DNA of 64,000 nucleotides, from NCBI RefSeq assembly GCF_002135435.1, contig NZ_NEGK01000005.1:62001-126000 (forward strand). Reading direction: 5' to 3'. Made by a program: the position numbers and the translations under genes. The stretch comes from Acinetobacter sp. ANC 3813. GTDB taxonomy: Bacteria > Pseudomonadota > Gammaproteobacteria > Pseudomonadales > Moraxellaceae. Positions 8,031 to 20,879 of this stretch are shown one piece after another; the first letter of the stretch is position 1; every line of letters begins with the position of its first letter. The notes beneath the pieces were generated by a model. That model had not been told where the DNA came from and ran no database searches. It was given only the letters and a program-made list of their open reading frames with translations.

Positions 8031-8263
8031 AGAAATTAGAAATTAGAAATTAGAAATTAGAAATTAGAAATTAGAAATTAGAAATTAGAAATTAGAAATT
8101 AGAAATTAGAAATTAGAAATTAGAAATTAGAAATTAGAAATTAGAAATTAGAAATTAGAAATTAGAAATTAGAAATTAGAAATTAGAAATTAGAAATTAG
8201 AAATTAGAAATTAGAAATTAGAAATTAGAAATTAGAAATTAGAAATTAGAAATTAGAAATTAG
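8031..8263. repeat. 33-copy tandem heptamer (AGAAATT)n
   Basis: An uninterrupted array of AGAAATT, 33 units plus AG, runs to the stop of ilvC tail copy B. The ancestral form appears to be ACTTAGAAATTAGAACTTAG, which survives at the equivalent place next to the true ilvC stop (8464-8483). The array therefore probably grew by slippage from about two units. The absence of any visible variant unit suggests recent expansion. Seven is not a multiple of three and no frame crosses it, so it is non-coding. Confidence 0.97.
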
Positions 8264-8304
8264 TTCTTTTCTTTATCAACGATTTTGTTCGCTTGAATCC
8301 AAGG
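8260..8304 (-). repeat. Extra copy B of ilvC 3' end (identical)
   Basis: These 45 bases are identical to 8481-8525, the last 14 codons plus stop of ilvC. Identity ends at CCAAGG, after which ilvC continues CATCATCGC while this copy runs into the spacer TATGAGC. The two identical 45-bp tails are direct repeats 221 bp apart. Confidence 0.95.
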
Positions 8305-8314
8305 TATGAGCAAA

Positions 8315-8333
8315 CTCAGAACACTGTTCTGAG
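8315..8333. repeat. Perfect 19-nt palindrome, copy B
   Basis: Same palindrome as at 7878-7896, at the same distance from the neighbouring ilvC tail copy, inside spacer copy B (8305-8480). Confidence 0.7.
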
Positions 8334-8431
8334 TGAAGCGCAAGGAATGAAAGCACTGCTTTTTTTCATTCTTCAGGCACGAAGTTCAACTTGCAGATCA
8401 CACTCACATTAGTCTGTTTTTTATAAGTCAT

Positions 8432-8462
8432 AAAAAAGCCCCTGTTACAAACAAGAGCTTTT
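8432..8462 (-). terminator. Proximal ilvC terminator, copy B
   Basis: This is the terminator nearest ilvC. On the minus strand AAAAGCTCTTGTT pairs with AACAGGGGCTTTT with G-U wobble where copy A has a C-G pair, then a U-run follows. It ends the ilvC message before the second tail copy and the heptamer array. Confidence 0.75.
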
Positions 8463-8480
8463 AAACTTAGAAATTAGAAC

Positions 8481-9509
<1,029 letters not shown>

Positions 9510-9571
9510 TTAAATGCTTTGTTTCTTTTCTGCTTCATCCTGTGCCTAATCATTTGAGCACATAATAAAGC

Positions 9572-9590
9572 CCTCTCCTTGCAGGAGAGG
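9572..9590. repeat. Short REP-like hairpin between ilvC and ilvH
   Basis: CCTCTCCTTGCAGGAGAGG is an inverted repeat whose arms (CTCTCC/GGAGAG) match the palindromic family seen at 15626-15708 and 28232-28322. It may stabilise or end the ilvIH message; no U-tract follows. Confidence 0.55.
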
Positions 9591-9608
9591 AGTATAGGGT
9601 TAAATCAG

Positions 9609-10100
9609 TTAGATTGTTAAAACTTTTTCGCCGCGCGCGATACCTGATACACCTGAACGCACAACTTCAAGGATGGTATTTTCAGCTAGAGCATCAATAA
9701 AGCCATCAATCTTCTCAGTCGTACCAGCGATCTGAATGGTATAAGTTGTTGGTGTAACATCAACAACCTGTGCACGGAAAATATCCGCTGTGCGTTTAAT
9801 TTCAGCGCGCGCTGCGCCCAAAGCTTTCACTTTAATCAGCATCAGCTCACGCTCAATGTGCGCGCCTTCAGACAAGTCCACAACTTTTACAACTTCTACC
9901 AGCTTATTCAACTGCTTAGTAATTTGTTCAATTTTGTGGTCATCGCCATAAGTCGTCAGCGTAAGACGGGATAATGTCGGATCTTCAGTCGGCGCAACAT
10001 TTAAAGTCTCAATGTTGTAATTGCGCTGAGAAAACAGGCCAACCAAACGGGAAAGCGCGCCAGCTTCGTTTTCTACGAGTACAGAGATAATGTGTCTCAT
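9609..10100 (-). CDS. ilvH: Acetolactate synthase small (regulatory) subunit
   Basis: The 163-aa protein starts [19 protein letters not shown], the N-terminal ACT domain that binds valine for feedback inhibition. A second ACT-like C-terminal domain follows (about residues 80-163; [19 protein letters not shown]). The start is fixed at 10100 by the ATGA overlap with the ilvI stop. A longer open frame to 10127 would overlap ilvI and lacks the family N-terminus. It partners the catalytic subunit encoded just upstream. Confidence 0.95.
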   Translation of the reverse strand: MRHIISVLVENEAGALSRLVGLFSQRNYNIETLNVAPTEDPTLSRLTLTTYGDDHKIEQITKQLNKLVEVVKVVDLSEGAHIERELMLIKVKALGAARAEIKRTADIFRAQVVDVTPTTYTIQIAGTTEKIDGFIDALAENTILEVVRSGVSGIARGEKVLTI

Positions 10101-11824
10101 TGTGTACGCTCCCCTTTGCCTAACCACATATCCTTCATTGACTGGCCAGCAATCAGCATTGGATATACATGCTCTGAACGGTCAACCATCACGTTAATAA
10201 ATACGCATTTATCATTGATCGCCATGGCTTCAGCCAGCTTAGACTCAAGCTCATCCGCATGGTCAATTTGAATGCCAACGTGACCATACGCTTCCATCAG
10301 TTTTGCAAAGTCAGGCAATGACTCTACATAAGAGCTTGAATGACGGCCTTCGTAGTTCATATCCTGCCATTGTTTTACCATACCCAAAGCACGGTTGTTC
10401 AAACATAGGATTTTGACATTCAAGCCATACTGCTTACAGGTAGACAGCTCTTGAATACACATCTGGATTGAAGCTTCGCCCGTGATACATACCACTTGCT
10501 GATCTGGGAACGCAAGCTTGGCTGCCATCGCATAGGGCAAGCCCACACCCATCGTGCCTAGACCGCCTGAATTGATCCATTGGCGTGGACGCGTATATTT
10601 GTAGTACAGCGCGCCAAACATTTGATGCTGGCCTACGTCTGAAGTAATGATCGCTTGACTATTGGTAATTTTGTCTAAAGCGGCAACGACTTGCTGCGGC
10701 TTCATCGTACCGTCAGTTGTTTTCTCATACTTCAGGCCATGCACTTGACGCCATTCATCAATTTGTTTCCACCAATCCGCAATGATTTCTGGATTTGGCT
10801 TAGATACATTCAGCTGTTTCAACTGCGCCAGCATTTCCTGCAATACAGGTTCTACTGCGCCCACAATTGGAATGTGCGCCATGATGGTTTTCGAAATTGT
10901 CGCAGGGTCAATGTCAATATGAATGACTTTAGCATTTGGACAGAATTTCGCAGGGTTGTTGGTTACACGGTCATCAAAACGCGCGCCTATGCACAGAATC
11001 ACATCTGCATTGTGCATCGTCATATTAGCTTCGTATGTACCATGCATGCCCAGCATACCGATAAATTGCGGATCATTGCCCGGGAACGCGCCTAGGCCCA
11101 TCAACGTATTGGTTACTGGATAGCCCAGCAAATGCGCAAGTTCAGTCAATTGCTCAGAAGCATTGCCCTGAACAACACCGCCGCCTGAATAAATAACAGG
11201 ACGCTTCGCATTAATCAGTTCATCAATCGCTTTGCGGATTTGACCTGAATGACCGCGGTGAGGCGGCTGGTAAGAGCGCATCTTCACTTTTTCAGGATAT
11301 TCGTAAGCGAATTTTTCTGCAGGATTCGTCGCATCTTTCGGAATATCGACTACAACTGGACCTGGACGGCCTGAAGATGCGATATAGAATGCTTTTTTGA
11401 TAATTGCAGGAATTTCACTGGCATGGCGCACTTGGAAGCTGTGTTTCACGATTGGACGTGAAATACCCACCATATCTGTTTCCTGGAACGCATCTTCACC
11501 AATTAAATGTGAAGCAACCTGACCGGACAGAATCACCATTGGGATTGAGTCCATATAAGCTGTTGCGATTGGAGTTACAGTATTGGTTGCGCCCGGGCCC
11601 GAAGTGACCAGCACCACACCCGTTTTACCTGTTACACGCGAATAAGCATCTGCCATATGGCCGGCAGCTTGTTCATGACGCACGAGGTAATGATTGATTC
11701 GTTCTTGTTGAAATAGCGCATCGTAAATATGCAGTACTGCGCCGCCTGGGTATCCAAATACATGCTCAACGCCTTCGTCCGCCAATGCGCGAACGAGCAT
11801 TTCACCACCAGATAAAAGTTCCAA
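10097..11824 (-). CDS. ilvI: Acetolactate synthase large (catalytic) subunit
   Basis: This 575-aa thiamine-diphosphate enzyme condenses pyruvate with pyruvate or 2-oxobutyrate. [18 protein letters not shown] and [13 protein letters not shown] (catalytic Glu) mark the PYR domain; the PP domain has [15 protein letters not shown]. The ThDP/Mg motif, usually GDGS, reads GEAS here, a change seen in related gammaproteobacteria in part (GEGS), so activity is probably kept. Translation starts at a TTG (11822-11824) preceded by AGGGTGA; the resulting N-terminus [14 protein letters not shown] matches IlvI proteins. The stop overlaps the ilvH start. Either ilvI or ilvB could be used as name. Confidence 0.94.
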   Translation of the reverse strand: MELLSGGEMLVRALADEGVEHVFGYPGGAVLHIYDALFQQERINHYLVRHEQAAGHMADAYSRVTGKTGVVLVTSGPGATNTVTPIATAYMDSIPMVILSGQVASHLIGEDAFQETDMVGISRPIVKHSFQVRHASEIPAIIKKAFYIASSGRPGPVVVDIPKDATNPAEKFAYEYPEKVKMRSYQPPHRGHSGQIRKAIDELINAKRPVIYSGGGVVQGNASEQLTELAHLLGYPVTNTLMGLGAFPGNDPQFIGMLGMHGTYEANMTMHNADVILCIGARFDDRVTNNPAKFCPNAKVIHIDIDPATISKTIMAHIPIVGAVEPVLQEMLAQLKQLNVSKPNPEIIADWWKQIDEWRQVHGLKYEKTTDGTMKPQQVVAALDKITNSQAIITSDVGQHQMFGALYYKYTRPRQWINSGGLGTMGVGLPYAMAAKLAFPDQQVVCITGEASIQMCIQELSTCKQYGLNVKILCLNNRALGMVKQWQDMNYEGRHSSSYVESLPDFAKLMEAYGHVGIQIDHADELESKLAEAMAINDKCVFINVMVDRSEHVYPMLIAGQSMKDMWLGKGERTQ

Positions 11825-11853
11825 CGTGATTCACCCTAATCTTTTTTTCACCG

Positions 11854-11872
11854 CCAAATGGGAGACATTTGG
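11854..11872 (-). promoter_or_regulatory. Leader hairpin before ilvI ribosome site
   Basis: CCAAATG pairs with CATTTGG around five bases, 13-14 bp before the AGGGTGA ribosome site of ilvI. No U-tract follows and the leader has no run of Val, Leu or Ile codons, so a classical peptide attenuator is not supported. Confidence 0.4.
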
Positions 11873-11900
11873 GGCAGTTCATTTGTTAACTGTATGCACT

Positions 11901-11929
11901 GTTATAGCACACATATTTCATAGTTTTCA
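11901..11929 (-). promoter_or_regulatory. Candidate ilvI sigma-70 promoter
   Basis: On the minus strand TGAAAA (11924-11929) and TATAAC (11901-11906) are spaced by exactly 17 bp, and TGC precedes the -10 as an extended element. It would give a leader of about 70 nt before the TTG start. Confidence 0.55.
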
Positions 11930-12521
11930 TGGCAATAGGAAAAATTTGCGATCCGACTGCTGTTTGAGCAATATGAGATCTAAAAGCCTGCTGGGATAAG
12001 CACACTTTATTCACTTTGTTCAGCTTCTCGGCTAGAGAAGTTGTCCATTGCATGACATGACACTTATTCGAAGGGTGATCGACTAAGGCATTTAAAACTA
12101 AAACAGCATTTTTGTTGTTTCGACTATTAAAGTCAAGTTTAAAAATTAGCTTTTTCCTGATTATTTACAGACCGTCTAATTTTTAGGCTTTGGATATTTT
12201 GCCCATTTGCGCTTTCACTTTGAACTTGCAGGAAAAACTCACTAAGGCATTAAATTATTTTATATATTAGATAAGTAAATTGAATCAATCCAAAGCCCCT
12301 GCGTCATCTCTCAAATATCCCGCCAAACCGGATTGACCTAAACACACCATCCGCCTGCTTAAAAATCCATCTGCAGCAATATTTTTTGAATTGGCCAGCG
12401 AATATTCCACTTATCTGCTGATGCATAAAAATAAATAGCGCCCATATAAAAAAAAGCGCAAAATTTTAGCTTAAGCAGTAAGACACTGTTATTTGCACAG
12501 TATCAAGGGAAATAATTCATC

Positions 12522-12842
12522 ATGAAAATGCCTGCAGTTAGATTGGGAGCCATGATTTCGGCACTCGTATTTGGTTTGGGTACGCAGAGCAGCATGGCGC
12601 AAAATTTTTATAAATGGGTGGACGTCAAAGGCTCAACGCACTACACCGCAACACCGCCGCCAAACTCTGCCAAAAAGAAAGGTAAAGTGGAAACTTATGG
12701 CTGGAAAAACTCCTCTGCTGCGGCAAATGAGGCCAGCCCTGCCGCGCAAAGCGCTGCCAAAGAAGCTGAAAAAGCGGCTCAAGCTGCGGCTTCGCAAGAA
12801 AATAAACCTGCAAATATGCCTCAGGCCCCAGCTGCCGAATAA
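12522..12842 (+). CDS. Small secreted DUF4124-domain protein
   Basis: The 106-aa protein has a signal peptide (cleavage near SSMAQ) followed by FYKWVDVKGSTHYTATPPP, the diagnostic start of DUF4124. After it comes a low-complexity Ala/Glu/Lys tail (about residues 65-106) rich in AAKEAEKAAQAAA, probably helical. Exact function unknown; members are periplasmic and often occur near cell-wall genes. It stands alone between ilvI (divergent) and leuS. A lone AAGGGAAA stretch lies about 10 bases before ATG 12522. Confidence 0.75.
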   Translation: MKMPAVRLGAMISALVFGLGTQSSMAQNFYKWVDVKGSTHYTATPPPNSAKKKGKVETYGWKNSSAAANEASPAAQSAAKEAEKAAQAAASQENKPANMPQAPAAE

Positions 12843-12985
12843 TGTAAATAATCCATTCAAGAATGACTCATTTTTTATTCTTTGAATTTTAAAAGCCGAA
12901 TTAAATAAAAGCACGGCGCAAAATTCACTTTTAGGTGTGTTTTGCGCTATGCTGTATCACAAATTTTTTTAACCGTTATTCCTAA

Positions 12986-15616
<2,631 letters not shown>

Positions 15617-15625
15617 GGCCTTTAA

Positions 15626-15708
15626 GCCTCCCTTTTATAAAGGGAGGTTTGGAGGGATTTTATTAAAAAATCTCCCCTAACCCCTCTTTAGTAAAGAGGG
15701 GAATTAAA
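15626..15708. repeat. Palindromic REP/MITE-like element after leuS
   Basis: Two hairpins, CCTCCCTTT...AAAGGGAGG (15627-15647) and CCCCTCTTT...AAAGAGGGG (15681-15701), flank a central GGGATTTT/AAAAATCTCCC inverted repeat. The whole unit is one imperfect palindrome. A related element lies at 28232-28322 and a short relative at 9572-9590. Confidence 0.7.
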
Positions 15709-15728
15709 AGGAATAAACAATTCCCAAA

Positions 15729-15762
15729 CAAAGCCCGTTGCCAGTCAGCGGGCTTTGACTTT
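15729..15762 (+). terminator. Possible terminator between leuS and lptE
   Basis: AAGCCCG/CGGGCTT stem (15731-15737 with 15749-15755) with an interrupted U-rich tail. It is weak, and lptE may still be read through or have its own promoter. Confidence 0.4.
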
Positions 15763-15839
15763 ACAATCCCATGCATTGAACACAACAATATTATCTCAGG
15801 CGAGCGAAAGCCCAGAGAACATTTATCAGAGGATACCGC

Positions 15840-16412
15840 ATGCATTTGGTTCAACGCGCTGCTGCAATCGTATTAACCTTGGGTCTAGGTGCAGGATTGA
15901 CAGGCTGCGGCTTCCATTTAAAAGGCACTGTTCCAAATGTTGCGCCTGTGACTTATGCCAACATGAAACTGGCTTTGCCTAAAGATACTGAAGAACTTGA
16001 AGAAAAGCTGAATATTTATCTTGCTGCCGCTGGCGTAAAAGTCAATAACGAAGCCCAAGCCTATACCTTACGCATTTTAGATTATACGCCGCGACGTATG
16101 GAGCTGAACGGCAAACTGGTTGAAACCCTGTTGCGCTTAAACGTGACCTTCCGTATTGAAGATGCCCAAGGCAACCCTGTAACTGAACCGCGTACCGTTA
16201 TGGCGACACGCACCTATCAATACGACGTTGCAACGGTAAACACCGATGATCAGGAACAAGTCTTCTTGAAAAAAGTGATCATTGATGATGTCGCGCAGCA
16301 GATTGCCCGCCAAATTTCATCGAACCGCCTGCCGCTGGCCATTCAGCGAACTGCAGCGCCTCAAACAGCAATTCCTGCATCTGAAGCGTCAACATCAGAA
16401 GCTGCTGAATAA
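15840..16412 (+). CDS. lptE: LPS-assembly lipoprotein LptE
   Basis: LptE plugs the LptD barrel and delivers lipopolysaccharide or lipooligosaccharide to the outer surface. The 190-aa precursor has a lipobox LTGCGFHLKG, where CGFHL is characteristic of LptE/RlpB, then a small alpha/beta domain (YTPRRMELNGKLVETLLRL). The C-terminus after about residue 165 is a Pro/Ala/Ser-rich tail. The position between leuS and holA is diagnostic. An AGAGGAT lies before the start. Confidence 0.93.
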   Translation: MHLVQRAAAIVLTLGLGAGLTGCGFHLKGTVPNVAPVTYANMKLALPKDTEELEEKLNIYLAAAGVKVNNEAQAYTLRILDYTPRRMELNGKLVETLLRLNVTFRIEDAQGNPVTEPRTVMATRTYQYDVATVNTDDQEQVFLKKVIIDDVAQQIARQISSNRLPLAIQRTAAPQTAIPASEASTSEAAE

Positions 16413-16426
16413 ACTGAATACATAAA

Positions 16427-17416
16427 ATGAAGCTCGATTACCTGCAAGCATTAAAACGTGTAGATGAAGCCCGCGGCGCTTGGGTATTGCATGGACAAGA
16501 ACCGTTATTGGAGCAGAATCTGGTCGATGCTTTCCGCGCCAGCTGGCAAAAGCAGGATATCGAGCGCCAGCGTTTTGACATCAGCAGTGTCAGCGAGTGG
16601 AAAACTGTATTTAACGCCTTAAACAGCTTATCGCTGTTTTCCAGCCAGCTGGCGATCGAAGTGCATGGCAACATCAAGCCGGATGCCAATGGATTAAAAG
16701 AGCTGAAAAACTATCTGCAGCACAATGAGCAGAATCTATTGCTGATTGTGATGCCCAAGCAGGACGCCAGCAGTCTAAAAACCGCCTTTTTTCAGGTGCT
16801 GGACGCCAATGGCGTGAATGTCGCCTTAACTGCGAACTATCCCAAAGACCGCCAGCAGATTTTGGCCGTCGAAGCGCAAAAGCTGGGCATTAAACTCGCC
16901 AATGACGCATGGCAATGGCTGGAACAGCATCATGAGCACAACCTCTTAGCTGCTAAAAACAGCTTGATGCGGGTCAGCGATACCTTTGCAGAAGTGGATG
17001 TCATCCAAATTGATCACCTGTATTCTTGCCTGCAGGATCAGTCGCGCTACACGACCTATGATATGAATGACGCCTTGCTGCAAGGCGATTTGGCGCAATC
17101 TGTTAAAATCTTCCAATACCTCATTGCCTCTGGCGAGCCTATGTCACTGATTCTTTGGAGCATCAGTAAAGAAATGCGCCTGCTGATGCAGCTGTTCGAA
17201 CAGCCGCAAAATGCATTGCAATTAGGGATCTGGAAAAATAAAATTGGATTGTATCAGCAAGCCTTGCGCCGCTTAGACGCAAACAGCTTTTTGCTGTGGC
17301 CAGCCCTGCTGCTTCGAATAGATGCCGCCATTAAAGGCTTAGGCGATGAAAATCCAGAGCATTTGGTGATGCAGGCCATTGCCGGTCTATGCGGCAAGTC
17401 CCTTTTCCAAGCTTAA
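16427..17416 (+). CDS. holA: DNA polymerase III delta subunit
   Basis: HolA is the clamp-opening subunit of the clamp loader. The 329-aa protein has the usual N-terminal MKLDYLQALKR...WVLHGQEPLLEQNLVDAFR, the region that binds the beta clamp (LNSLSLFSSQLAIEV, about residue 67), and the C-terminal helical collar domain. It lies 14 bp after lptE and is probably co-transcribed. Confidence 0.94.
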   Translation: MKLDYLQALKRVDEARGAWVLHGQEPLLEQNLVDAFRASWQKQDIERQRFDISSVSEWKTVFNALNSLSLFSSQLAIEVHGNIKPDANGLKELKNYLQHNEQNLLLIVMPKQDASSLKTAFFQVLDANGVNVALTANYPKDRQQILAVEAQKLGIKLANDAWQWLEQHHEHNLLAAKNSLMRVSDTFAEVDVIQIDHLYSCLQDQSRYTTYDMNDALLQGDLAQSVKIFQYLIASGEPMSLILWSISKEMRLLMQLFEQPQNALQLGIWKNKIGLYQQALRRLDANSFLLWPALLLRIDAAIKGLGDENPEHLVMQAIAGLCGKSLFQA

Positions 17417-17449
17417 AGACACCCTTATTTGCATCTAAGCCCCTCTTAA

Positions 17450-17464
17450 TAAAAATAATTATCA
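17450..17464. promoter_or_regulatory. Candidate Fur box upstream of macA
   Basis: TAAAAATAATTATCA matches the 7-1-7 Fur consensus TGATAATnATTATCA at 12 of 14 defined positions, with a perfect right half. It lies 83 bp before macA, a normal distance for a promoter. The AT-rich context raises the chance of a false match. Confidence 0.45.
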
Positions 17465-17546
17465 TTTATTTTTGTATAAAAACTTCACGATTTATCCGCA
17501 TTTAGAATTTATAATCAACAAATCCTATTCTTGATGCGCGACGATA

Positions 17547-18887
17547 ATGCCAAAAATAAAACCAACGAAGATTCTCATTGCAGTAGTCTGCACGCTGGCG
17601 ATTGCGCTGACTGCTTGGTATTTTTTTAAACCGAAGCAAGAACAGCCGCAATATATTACTGCTGAAGTTTCCCGCGGTGATTTAGAAAACTCTGTATTAG
17701 CCACAGGCGTGCTGGAAGCAACGAAAATGGTCAGCGTCGGCGCGCAGGTATCCGGTCAGGTCAAAAGAATGTATGTGCAGCTGGGTGACCAAGTTAAGCA
17801 AGGTCAGCTGATTGCGCAAATTGATTCTGTCCGTCAGGAAAATGATCTCAAAACAGCAGAAGCCAGCATTAAAAACCAGCAGGCGCAGCTGGCCGTAAAA
17901 AATGCAAACTTAGCCAAAGTTGAAGCCGAATATAACCGTCAAAAAGCCATGTATGCGCAAGATGCGACTTCACGCGCTGAATTGGAATCGGCATTGGCCA
18001 GCTTTAAAACTGCGCAGGCCGATATTGACGCCATCAATGCGCAGATTGAACAATCCCGCTTGACCTTAGCGACAGCAAAAGAAGATTTAGGCTACACCCA
18101 AATTGTTGCGCCGATGGATGGCACAATCGTCGCGATTGTGACTGAAGAAGGTCAAACAGTAAACGCCAACCAAAGCGCGCCGACCATTGTCAAATTGGCT
18201 AAATTGAACACCATGACCATCAAAGCAGAAATTTCTGAAGCGGATGTCATGAAAGTTGAGCAAGGCCAGCGCGTGTATTTCACAACGCTGGGCGACAGCG
18301 AAACCAAACACTATGCCAAGCTGCGTCAAGTTGAGCCTGCGCCTTCATCAATCAACAATGAAACCAGCAGCAACTCAACATCATCAACCAGCTCTGCGGT
18401 GTACTACAACGCTTTATTTGATGTACCCAATGAAGACGGCAAACTGCGTATCGACATGACTGCTCAGGTTTACATCATTTTAGATGAAGCTCAAAATGCG
18501 CTGACGATTCCAGCAGCTGCCATTCAAACCTCCAACCGCCCAGAACGCAAAAATAAAACGGGCGCAAACGGCGGCGAAGCTGCAGCAAGCCAAGCGGCAA
18601 GCAATGATCCAGCGAAAGCCAACCGTCCAAAACGCTTAGAATTGTCGGATGCAGAAAAATCATTAATCCAGCAAGGCAAGGCATCTATGGCAATGGTTCG
18701 TGTGGTTCAAGCGGACGGCACTGCAAAACCGCAGCCAGTGCTGATTGGTTTAAATAACCGCGTGACAGCACAAGTGTTAAAAGGCCTGAAACAAGGCGAA
18801 AAAGTAGTGATTGCTGACGGTTCTGACACCAGCAATGATTCCGCTAAACGCAGCAACCGCGGCGGCGCCGGCCCAATGAGAATGTAA
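17547..18887 (+). CDS. macA: MacA-type periplasmic adaptor (RND/ABC efflux)
   Basis: The 446-aa membrane-fusion protein has an N-terminal anchor ([19 protein letters not shown], residues 9-27), a lipoyl half-motif [20 protein letters not shown], a long coiled-coil hairpin (about residues 95-185) and beta-barrel domains. It links MacB to the outer-membrane factor. A Ser/Thr/Asn-rich loop near residue 275 and an Ala/Lys-rich loop near residue 340 are longer than in the E. coli protein. It is 2 bp from macB. The MacA/MacB/NodT-type order is also that of the Pseudomonas PvdRT-OpmQ pyoverdine exporter. Confidence 0.9.
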   Translation: MPKIKPTKILIAVVCTLAIALTAWYFFKPKQEQPQYITAEVSRGDLENSVLATGVLEATKMVSVGAQVSGQVKRMYVQLGDQVKQGQLIAQIDSVRQENDLKTAEASIKNQQAQLAVKNANLAKVEAEYNRQKAMYAQDATSRAELESALASFKTAQADIDAINAQIEQSRLTLATAKEDLGYTQIVAPMDGTIVAIVTEEGQTVNANQSAPTIVKLAKLNTMTIKAEISEADVMKVEQGQRVYFTTLGDSETKHYAKLRQVEPAPSSINNETSSNSTSSTSSAVYYNALFDVPNEDGKLRIDMTAQVYIILDEAQNALTIPAAAIQTSNRPERKNKTGANGGEAAASQAASNDPAKANRPKRLELSDAEKSLIQQGKASMAMVRVVQADGTAKPQPVLIGLNNRVTAQVLKGLKQGEKVVIADGSDTSNDSAKRSNRGGAGPMRM

Positions 18888-18889
18888 TC

Positions 18890-20869
18890 ATGAGTCAACA
18901 TCAGCAGCCTCTGCTCGAGGTCAAAGATCTGACACGTGAATTCCCTGCAGGCGAAAGCACGGTTCAGATTTTAAAAGGGGTGAATCTTTCGATTTATCCT
19001 GGAGAATTAGTCGCCATTGTCGGTCAGTCCGGTTCAGGCAAATCGACCTTAATGAATATTCTCGGCTGTCTGGATCAGCCGTCCAGCGGCAGCTATAAAG
19101 TCAAAGGCCGTGAAACCCGAGAATTAGAAGCCGATGAACTGGCGCAGCTGCGCCGTGAATATTTTGGCTTTATTTTCCAGCGCTATCATTTGCTGGGCGA
19201 TTTAAATGCTGCCGGCAACGTCGAAGTTCCAGCGATCTATGCAGGCATAGATTCTTCGGAACGTCAGCAGCGCGCAAAGCAATTGCTTAGTGACCTAGGA
19301 CTGGCAGAGAAAACCCAAAACCGTCCCAGCCAGCTTTCTGGCGGCCAGCAGCAGCGGGTCTCCATTGCCCGCGCGCTGATGAACGGCGGCGATGTGATTT
19401 TAGCCGATGAACCGACAGGCGCATTGGATAAAAACAGCGGTATTGAAGTGATGCGCATTTTGCGTGAACTGAATGCAAAAGGCCATACCATTATTTTGGT
19501 GACGCACGATCATAATGTTGCTAAAAATGCGACGCGGATTATTGAAATCAGCGACGGCAACATTATTTCTGACCGAGCGAATGTACCTGAAACCGACGGC
19601 GAAGTTCTGCCAAAGCAGGAACTGGAACCTGCTATTCAAAAACACACGCCTGCTTGGCGCTCTGCTGTTGACCGTTTAAGCGAAGCCTTCCGCATGGCGC
19701 TGCTGGCTATGAATGCGCACCGCATGCGCACCTTCCTGACCATGCTGGGCATTATCATTGGTATTGCTTCGGTTGTATCTGTGGTCGCGCTGGGCAATGG
19801 CTCTCAAAAGCAGATTTTAGAAAATATCAGCAGTCTCGGCACCAATACCATTACGGTTTATCAAGGACGCGGTTTTGGCGACAACTCCAAAACCGCGCAA
19901 TATAAAACCTTGGTGCCTGCAGACAGTCTCGCCCTCTCCGAGCAGCCTTATGTCGATGGCGTCAGTCCGACGGTCAGCAGCAATGTTACTGCCCGTTTTA
20001 AAGATACCGAAGCTTCTGCAACGGTCAATGGCGTCGGTCAAGATTATTTCTACGTCAAAGGTATGAGTTTTGCCTCTGGCCAGCCCTTTGATCAGGAAAG
20101 TGTCACTGAGCAATCGCAGGACGTCGTCATTGATGACAACACCAAAAAAACCTTTTTCAGTGATGGCACCAACCCCGTTGGGCAAGTGATTTTATTGGGC
20201 AGTGTGCCAAGCCGTATTATTGGTGTCGTTGAAGCGCAAACTGGCATGATGGGCGGCAATGACAGCCTCAATGTTTACCTGCCGTATTCTACAGTGATGA
20301 GCCGCATGCTGGGCCAATCCAACGTGCGCAGCATTATTGTGCGGGTGAAAGATGAATACCCAAGCGCAGCGGCGGAAAATGCGATTTTGAATCTGCTGGT
20401 GCAGCGCCACGGCGCGCAGGATGTCTTTACCCAAAACTCTGACAGCATCCGCGAAACCATTCAGCAAACCACACAAACCATGACCTTGCTGGTCTCTGCG
20501 ATTGCCGTGATTTCCTTAATTGTAGGCGGCATTGGTGTAATGAATATTATGCTGGTGTCTGTGACCGAACGGACGCAGGAAATTGGGGTACGCATGGCGG
20601 TCGGCGCGCGTCAAAGCGATATCTTGCAGCAGTTCCTGATTGAAGCCGTATTGGTGTGTATTTTGGGCGGCATTTTAGGTGTGTTGCTGTCTTTAGGCAT
20701 TGGACAGCTGATCAGCCATTTTGCTGGCGGCACATTCCAAATGGCCTATTCAACGACCTCGATTATCGCAGCTTTTGTCTGCTCCAGCATGATCGGCATC
20801 GTCTTCGGCTTCATTCCTGCACGCAATGCTGCGCAGCTGAATCCTGTTGATGCCCTGTCTCGAGAATAA
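18890..20869 (+). CDS. macB: MacB-type ABC transporter (ATPase-permease fusion)
   Basis: The N-terminal ATPase (residues 1-230) has Walker [10 protein letters not shown], signature [15 protein letters not shown], and Walker [13 protein letters not shown]. The C-terminal half has the MacB topology: a TM segment ([20 protein letters not shown]), a large periplasmic domain and three TM segments ending in the FtsX domain ([15 protein letters not shown]). 659 aa is standard. It drives periplasmic efflux by mechanotransmission. Gene order and stop/start spacing show one operon with macA and the outer-membrane factor. Confidence 0.95.
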   Translation: MSQHQQPLLEVKDLTREFPAGESTVQILKGVNLSIYPGELVAIVGQSGSGKSTLMNILGCLDQPSSGSYKVKGRETRELEADELAQLRREYFGFIFQRYHLLGDLNAAGNVEVPAIYAGIDSSERQQRAKQLLSDLGLAEKTQNRPSQLSGGQQQRVSIARALMNGGDVILADEPTGALDKNSGIEVMRILRELNAKGHTIILVTHDHNVAKNATRIIEISDGNIISDRANVPETDGEVLPKQELEPAIQKHTPAWRSAVDRLSEAFRMALLAMNAHRMRTFLTMLGIIIGIASVVSVVALGNGSQKQILENISSLGTNTITVYQGRGFGDNSKTAQYKTLVPADSLALSEQPYVDGVSPTVSSNVTARFKDTEASATVNGVGQDYFYVKGMSFASGQPFDQESVTEQSQDVVIDDNTKKTFFSDGTNPVGQVILLGSVPSRIIGVVEAQTGMMGGNDSLNVYLPYSTVMSRMLGQSNVRSIIVRVKDEYPSAAAENAILNLLVQRHGAQDVFTQNSDSIRETIQQTTQTMTLLVSAIAVISLIVGGIGVMNIMLVSVTERTQEIGVRMAVGARQSDILQQFLIEAVLVCILGGILGVLLSLGIGQLISHFAGGTFQMAYSTTSIIAAFVCSSMIGIVFGFIPARNAAQLNPVDALSRE

Positions 20870-20879
20870 GGAAATAAAC

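Larger units (their letters stand above)
7425..8480. other. Mosaic ilvC downstream region (1056 bp, no intact gene)
   Basis: From left to right: 7425-7822 shows nothing I can support. 7823-7867 is a diverged copy of the last 15 ilvC codons including the stop. 7868-8030 is a spacer with a perfect palindrome and a terminator. 8031-8263 is a 7-bp tandem array. 8260-8304 is an exact second copy of the ilvC tail, and 8305-8480 is a second copy of the spacer that abuts the true ilvC stop. The two spacers differ at only a few positions by eye. Confidence 0.85.
11825..12521. other. 697-bp divergent region between ilvI and the DUF4124 gene
   Basis: The left end holds the ilvI promoter and a short leader with a CCAAATG/CATTTGG hairpin (11854-11872) directly before the ribosome site. 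The right end should hold the promoter for the plus-strand gene at 12522. The middle 500 bp show no open frame with a ribosome site, and no tRNA-like fold or clear repeat. Confidence 0.5.

Noticed and set aside
8031..8263. CRISPR array
   Set aside because: The unit is 7 bp with no spacers; it is a simple tandem repeat.
11802..11882. A 26-codon frame (MNCPKCLPFGG...) overlapping the ilvI start, as a possible leader peptide
   Set aside because: No ribosome site before its ATG and no run of Val, Leu or Ile codons, so it does not look like an attenuation peptide.
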